Source of the DNA: Sphingomonas endophytica
GTDB taxonomy: Bacteria > Pseudomonadota > Alphaproteobacteria > Sphingomonadales > Sphingomonadaceae
Assembly (NCBI RefSeq): GCF_001476895.1
Contig: NZ_LDTB01000010.1
Span: 124,001 to 188,000, forward strand
Length of the DNA stretch: 64,000 bases
Direction of reading: 5' to 3'
Position numbers and translations under genes: made by a program. The notes under the pieces were generated by a model that was not told where the DNA came from, made no database searches, and was given only the letters and a program-made list of their open reading frames with translations. Position 1 is the first letter of the stretch. The number at the start of each line of letters is the position of its first letter. Shown here piece by piece: positions 60,685 to 64,000 of the stretch.

Positions 60685-61572
60685 CTAATCGCGCAGCCGT
60701 TCGGTCAGGAAGGTGATCAGCGCATCGACGCGCGCCGGGCGCAGCGCGCTGGGCGGGGTCAGCAGGTGGAGTCCGATCGGCGCGGGCGTCCAGTCGTGGA
60801 GGATCGCGACCAGCCGGCCCGCCGCCAGCGATTCGCCGACGATGAAGCCGGGCAGCCGCGCGACGCCCAGCCCCGCCTCCAGCGCGGGCACCAGCGCCTC
60901 ACCGCTGTTCGCCGCCAGCGGCCCCTGCGCGCGCACCGACACTTCCGCGCCGTCGCGCCCCCTGAACCGCCACGGCCCGGTGACGTTGGTGTAACCCAGC
61001 AGCCGATGCTCGCCGAGCTGCGCCGGGTGCGTCGGAATGCCGTGCCGCGCCAGATAGGCGGGCGCGGCGACCAGATGCGTCGTCACCGAGCACAGCCGTC
61101 GCGCGCGCAATGAACTGTCGGGCAGGTCGGCGATCCGCAACGCGACATCGAAACCTTCCGCGACGATATCCACCCGCGCGTCGGACAGGTGCAGTTCGAT
61201 CTCGACCTGCGGATGCGCGACCAGAAAGTCGGCGACGATCGGCGCGACGTTCTTCACCCCGAAGCTCATCGGCGCGGCCAGCCGCACGCGCCCGCTCGGC
61301 ACGCTCGCCCCGACCCGCGCCGCCTCTTCGGCGGCATGCGCCTCGGCCACGATCCGCGCCGCGTGATCGGCCAGCGGCCGTCCCGCCTCCGTCAACGCCA
61401 GTCGCCGCGACGTGCGATGGAACAGCGACACCCCCAGATGCGTCTCCAGCCGCGACACCGCCTTGGAAACCGTCGCCTTGCTCAACCCGATCGCATCCGC
61501 CGCGCCGCTGAACGAGCGCTGCTCGGCCACCGCCGCGAAGATCGCCCAGGCCTCCAGATCGGGGAGCCGCAT
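60685..61572 (-). CDS. LysR-family transcriptional regulator
   Basis: A 295-residue LysR regulator. The N-terminal wHTH reads FAAVAEQRSFSGAADAIGLS, ATVSKAVSRLETHLGVSLFH, RTSRRLALTEAG, and the substrate-binding domain follows from about residue 90. The start at 61572 (MRLPDLEAWAIFAAV) has GGAGGACAGG just upstream; two further in-frame ATGs upstream would run into the operator. It is divergent from the pirin gene, which it probably controls through the inverted repeat at 61591-61616. Confidence 0.92.
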   Translation of the reverse strand: MRLPDLEAWAIFAAVAEQRSFSGAADAIGLSKATVSKAVSRLETHLGVSLFHRTSRRLALTEAGRPLADHAARIVAEAHAAEEAARVGASVPSGRVRLAAPMSFGVKNVAPIVADFLVAHPQVEIELHLSDARVDIVAEGFDVALRIADLPDSSLRARRLCSVTTHLVAAPAYLARHGIPTHPAQLGEHRLLGYTNVTGPWRFRGRDGAEVSVRAQGPLAANSGEALVPALEAGLGVARLPGFIVGESLAAGRLVAILHDWTPAPIGLHLLTPPSALRPARVDALITFLTERLRD

Positions 61573-61590
61573 CCTGTCCTCCGGCATAAA

Positions 61591-61616
61591 CGAAACGATC
61601 CGTTTCAATCGTTTCG
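61591..61616. promoter_or_regulatory. Inverted-repeat operator between LysR and pirin genes
   Basis: GAAACG-ATC-CGTTTC (61592-61606) is a perfect 6-bp inverted repeat, followed by a further CGTTTC (61610-61615), so the half-site occurs three times in 26 bp. Another GAAACG lies at about 61655, in front of the pirin gene. This is the expected place for LysR binding controlling the pirin-wrbA operon and its own gene. Confidence 0.65.
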
Positions 61617-61671
61617 ATTTTTCATCGAGTCAATCGTCCCTAGCTTGGCGGCAACGAAACGGAGGTTGACC

Positions 61672-62412
61672 ATGACCGACACGCTGACCCGCACCGCCAC
61701 CGGGATCGAACGCCGCCCCTTCGACACCTTGGGGCACGCCAACCATGGCTGGCTCGACGCGCGGCATCATTTCTCGTTCGCCAATTACTATGAGCCCGCC
61801 CGGATGAGCTGGGGTGCGATCCGCGTCTGGAACGACGACACGATCGCGCCGAACAGCGGGTTTCCGCCGCACCCGCACCGCGACATGGAGATCATCACCT
61901 ATGTCCGCAGCGGTGCGATCACGCACCAGGATTCGATGGGCAACCAGGGTCGTACCGGCGCCGGCGACGTGCAGGTGATGAGCGCGGGCTCCGGCGTCCG
62001 GCACGCCGAATACAATCTGGAGGCCGAGCCGACGACGCTCTTCCAGATCTGGATCGAGCCGACCCGCAGCGGCGGCGCGCCGAGCTGGGGGGCGAAGCCG
62101 TTCCCGAAGGGCGACCGTTCCGGCAAGTTCGTGACGCTGGCCAGCGGCTATGACGCGGACGTCGGCGGCGAACAGGCCGCGCTGCCGATCCGGGCCGAGG
62201 CCCGCGTGCTGGCGGCGACGCTGGCCGCGGGCGAGACGCTGACCCATGCCGTCGGTGAGGGGCGCCACGCCTATCTCGTCCCCGCGACCGGCGCGATCAC
62301 GATCGATGGCCAGCGTTTCGACGCGCGCGACGGTGCCGCGATCACCGGCGGGCGCACCATCACCATCACCGCGATCGACGAGGCCGAACTGGTGCTCGTC
62401 GACGCCGACTGA
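61672..62412 (+). CDS. Pirin-family protein (YhaK-like quercetinase)
   Basis: A 246-residue cupin protein. The N-terminal cupin metal site is FPPHPHRDMEIITYVRSG and HQDSMGN, with the second His/Glu motif in SGVRHAEYN. Such pirins are YhaK/YhhW-like, with proposed quercetin 2,3-dioxygenase or redox-sensing roles. Followed 24 bp later by wrbA. The LysR gene is divergent. Confidence 0.92.
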   Translation: MTDTLTRTATGIERRPFDTLGHANHGWLDARHHFSFANYYEPARMSWGAIRVWNDDTIAPNSGFPPHPHRDMEIITYVRSGAITHQDSMGNQGRTGAGDVQVMSAGSGVRHAEYNLEAEPTTLFQIWIEPTRSGGAPSWGAKPFPKGDRSGKFVTLASGYDADVGGEQAALPIRAEARVLAATLAAGETLTHAVGEGRHAYLVPATGAITIDGQRFDARDGAAITGGRTITITAIDEAELVLVDAD

Positions 62413-62436
62413 CTTTCATCGAAGGGAGATATCGTC

Positions 62437-63039
62437 ATGACCAAGGTCCTCGTTCTCTATTACTCGTCCTACGGCCATATCGAGCAGATGGCCGACGCCA
62501 TCGCCGAGGGCGCGCGCACCGGCGGCGCGGATGTGGACATCCGCCGCGTCGCGGAAACCGCCCCCGCCGAGGTGGTGAAGGCCGCCGGCTTCAAGACCGA
62601 CACCGCCCACCCGGAGATCGAGGGGCCGGACGCGCTGGCGAACTATGACGCGATCATCGTCGGCGCGCCGACCCGCTATGGCCGGATGCCGAGCCAGATG
62701 GCGGCGTTCTGGGACACGACCGGCGGGCTGTGGATGAAGGGCGCGCTGATCGGCAAGGTCGGCGGCGCGTTCACCTCTACCGCCAGCCAGCACGGCGGGC
62801 AGGAGACGACGCTGTTCTCGATCCTGACCAACCTGCTGCACCACGGCATGACGATCGTGGGGCTCGACTATGGCTATCAGGGGCAGATGGGTCTGGACGA
62901 GGTCAAGGGCGGCACCCCCTATGGCGCCAGCACGCTCGCCGATGGTGACGGCAGCCGCCAGCCCTCGTCGGTCGAACTGGACGGCGCGCGCTATCAGGGC
63001 AAGCGCATCGCCGAAACCGCTGCGAAGCTGAAGGGGTAA
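62437..63039 (+). CDS. wrbA: NAD(P)H:quinone oxidoreductase WrbA
   Basis: A 200-residue flavodoxin-like enzyme that reduces quinones by two electrons, protecting against redox cycling. FMN-binding loop is [20 protein letters not shown], and [18 protein letters not shown] and [16 protein letters not shown] are typical of type IV WrbA. The AGGGAGAT site precedes its ATG. It forms an operon with pirin under a LysR regulator. Confidence 0.96.
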   Translation: MTKVLVLYYSSYGHIEQMADAIAEGARTGGADVDIRRVAETAPAEVVKAAGFKTDTAHPEIEGPDALANYDAIIVGAPTRYGRMPSQMAAFWDTTGGLWMKGALIGKVGGAFTSTASQHGGQETTLFSILTNLLHHGMTIVGLDYGYQGQMGLDEVKGGTPYGASTLADGDGSRQPSSVELDGARYQGKRIAETAAKLKG

Positions 63040-63049
63040 GAAGCGCGAC

Positions 63050-63126
63050 CGTCATTGCGAGCGCAGCGAAGCAATCCAGGGCGTCCTGATTTGGCCCTGG
63101 ATTGCTTCGCGAGGCTCGCAACGACG
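63050..63126. repeat. Long palindromic REP element after wrbA
   Basis: CGTCATTGCGAGCGCAGCGA...AGCAATCCAGGGC (63050-63083) is followed by an inverted partner GCCCTGGATTGCTTCGCGAG...CAACGACG (63094-63126), with a short loop. The stem is long with a few mismatches. This is a different REP class from the CGTCATCCCC elements. It separates the convergent wrbA and VanY-like genes and could serve as a bidirectional terminator. Confidence 0.8.
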
Positions 63127-63132
63127 AACCGA

Positions 63133-63888
63133 TCACCGCCGCTTCGCCACCCTGCACTTTCCCTTGCGGCATTCCGGCGGCGGAATCGCCCCCAGATAGA
63201 CCGGCGGCGGCACCACCGCCGCAATCACCACCGCATCGCGCGGCACCGCCGGATCGGCCGGAAACCGGCCCCGCGCCCGCCCGAACAGCGCCCGCGCCCT
63301 CGCCGCACCCGGCACCTTCGCATTCGCCCCGACCCAGCGCCAGTGCCACGGCTCCCATTTCACCTGCTGCCGGTTGCCGGCCGGGAACGACATCTCGAAC
63401 CCGTATCGCGCGGCATTCGCGACCAGCCAGCGAAACGCCGGAGTCGCCGCGACGCACGCCTCCGCATCCGGACAGCCGTTGCGGCGGGGGCGGAACGCGA
63501 AATCGAGCGCGAAGCCGGTCGCATGTTCGCTATGCCCGGGCGGCGCGACCGACAGCGCGCGCGCCGCCGCGTCGCCGCCATCCTCGCGACAGAAGACCGC
63601 CTCCTGATAGCTGACCGAGCGGTGGCAGGACAAAGCGAGGATCTCCCCGCCCGCCGCCGTCAGCAGCCGTTCGAGGTCCGGCAGCATCTCGCGCCGCACC
63701 AGGCACGGATGGATGGTCAGCGCCGATGCGACCGGCACCAGCTCGCCCGGCGCCACGTCGCCATAGGGAAAATGGCCCAGCACCCGCCCGTCGGCGGCGA
63801 CCGGCGCGCGGCTTCCGGCGCAGGATTGCGCATGAGCGGGGGCGGCGATGAGCGCGAACAGCGCGGACAGGATCAGGATCGGACGCAC
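63133..63888 (-). CDS. VanY-type D-alanyl-D-alanine carboxypeptidase-like protein
   Basis: A 251-residue exported protein. The signal peptide starts VRPILILSALFALIAAPAHA. The M15B metal motif is visible as SEHATGFALDF (S-x-H-x-x-G-x-A-x-D), with the second half EPWHWRWVG. The family trims peptidoglycan stem peptides. The start is GTG 63888 after AGAGGGC; a longer option at 63987 runs into the next gene. The C-terminal 45 residues are a basic/Pro-rich tail (VYLGAIPPPECRKGKCRVAK) with unknown role. Confidence 0.88.
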   Translation of the reverse strand: MRPILILSALFALIAAPAHAQSCAGSRAPVAADGRVLGHFPYGDVAPGELVPVASALTIHPCLVRREMLPDLERLLTAAGGEILALSCHRSVSYQEAVFCREDGGDAAARALSVAPPGHSEHATGFALDFAFRPRRNGCPDAEACVAATPAFRWLVANAARYGFEMSFPAGNRQQVKWEPWHWRWVGANAKVPGAARARALFGRARGRFPADPAVPRDAVVIAAVVPPPVYLGAIPPPECRKGKCRVAKRR

Positions 63889-63934
63889 CCGCGCCCTCTG
63901 GCCTTGTCGGGTCGCAACTGGCAAGAGCGCGCGG

Positions 63935-64000
63935 ATGTTGGGCCAACACGTTCTCTTCCTCGATGGCGAGGCACTGGTGATCGACAAGCCCGCCGGGCTG
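63935..64000 (+). CDS. Pseudouridine synthase, N-terminal fragment (cut by window edge)
   Basis: The first 22 codons, MLGQHVLFLDGEALVIDKPA and onward, match the start of the catalytic domain of RluA/RluC-type pseudouridine synthases (VLFLDGEALVIDKPAG). It is divergent from the VanY-like gene, 46 bp from its GTG start. The rest lies beyond the window. Confidence 0.7.
   Translation, partial: MLGQHVLFLDGEALVIDKPAGL

Overview
This window reads as the chromosome of a GC-rich alphaproteobacterium of the order Sphingomonadales, most likely Sphingomonas or a close relative. The support is a PEPxxWA-CTERM sorting-signal protein, dispersed REP-like hairpins of the CGTCATCCCCGCG type, many ATGA/GTGA stop-start overlaps, an alphaproteobacterial gene order in the ribosomal cluster (rpsD absent between rpsK and rpoA), and family-level protein matches. 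Nearly all of it is chromosomal housekeeping sequence. No transposase, integrase, plasmid gene, CRISPR array or rRNA gene is visible, and there is one tRNA gene.

Region by region. (1) 1-3623: xseA (partial) and purD are divergent with interlocked start codons. They are followed by a membrane/helix-hairpin-helix protein, a GreA/B-like factor and a 208-bp tandem repeat that has captured the end of that gene. (2) 3624-8780: a CorC/HlyC-type membrane protein, an OmpA-like lipoprotein, tadA, rpmB and small envelope proteins. (3) 8780-14585: acetoacetyl-CoA reductase, ferrochelatase coupled to a Tat-exported molybdo-hydroxylase large subunit, and an acyl-CoA ligase. (4) 14651-18317: lgt, a MidA-type methyltransferase, a GNAT protein and pgeF in a tightly overlapped run, plus two small membrane proteins. 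(5) 18400-22827: a PEP-CTERM protein, a LuxR-type regulator and hslUV. (6) 22967-26447: a two-gene holin/endolysin cassette resembling gene-transfer-agent lysis genes with a LexA-like box in front, then folE-folM-like-folB, then a Tudor-like protein beside a SWIB protein. (7) 26565-34963: pncB with an Hsp70-like protein, two oxidoreductases, tRNA-Arg(CCU), an unusual kinase/LuxR pair and an ArsC-like reductase. (8) 35217-37854: guaA, map and a ParD-like antitoxin.

(9) 38029-58611 is the ribosomal supercluster, all on the minus strand: str (rpsL, rpsG, fusA, tuf), S10 (rpsJ to rpsQ), spc (rplN to secY), adk, and alpha (rpsM, rpsK, rpoA, rplQ). It is broken by several structured spacers, including a terminator-like hairpin with a six-T tract between rpsQ and rplN. 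S5 carries an Arg/Gly-rich N-terminal extension. (10) 58814-64000: a DUF3140 protein, a secreted amidohydrolase, a divergent LysR / pirin-wrbA module with a clear inverted-repeat operator, a VanY-type peptidase and the first 22 codons of a pseudouridine synthase.

The observations most worth a second look are the isolated lysis cassette with its LexA-like operator, the 208-bp repeat made from a gene tail plus REP elements, the Asp-for-Glu change at the expected catalytic position of the molybdo-hydroxylase subunit, and the leader-peptide-coupled kinase/regulator pair.
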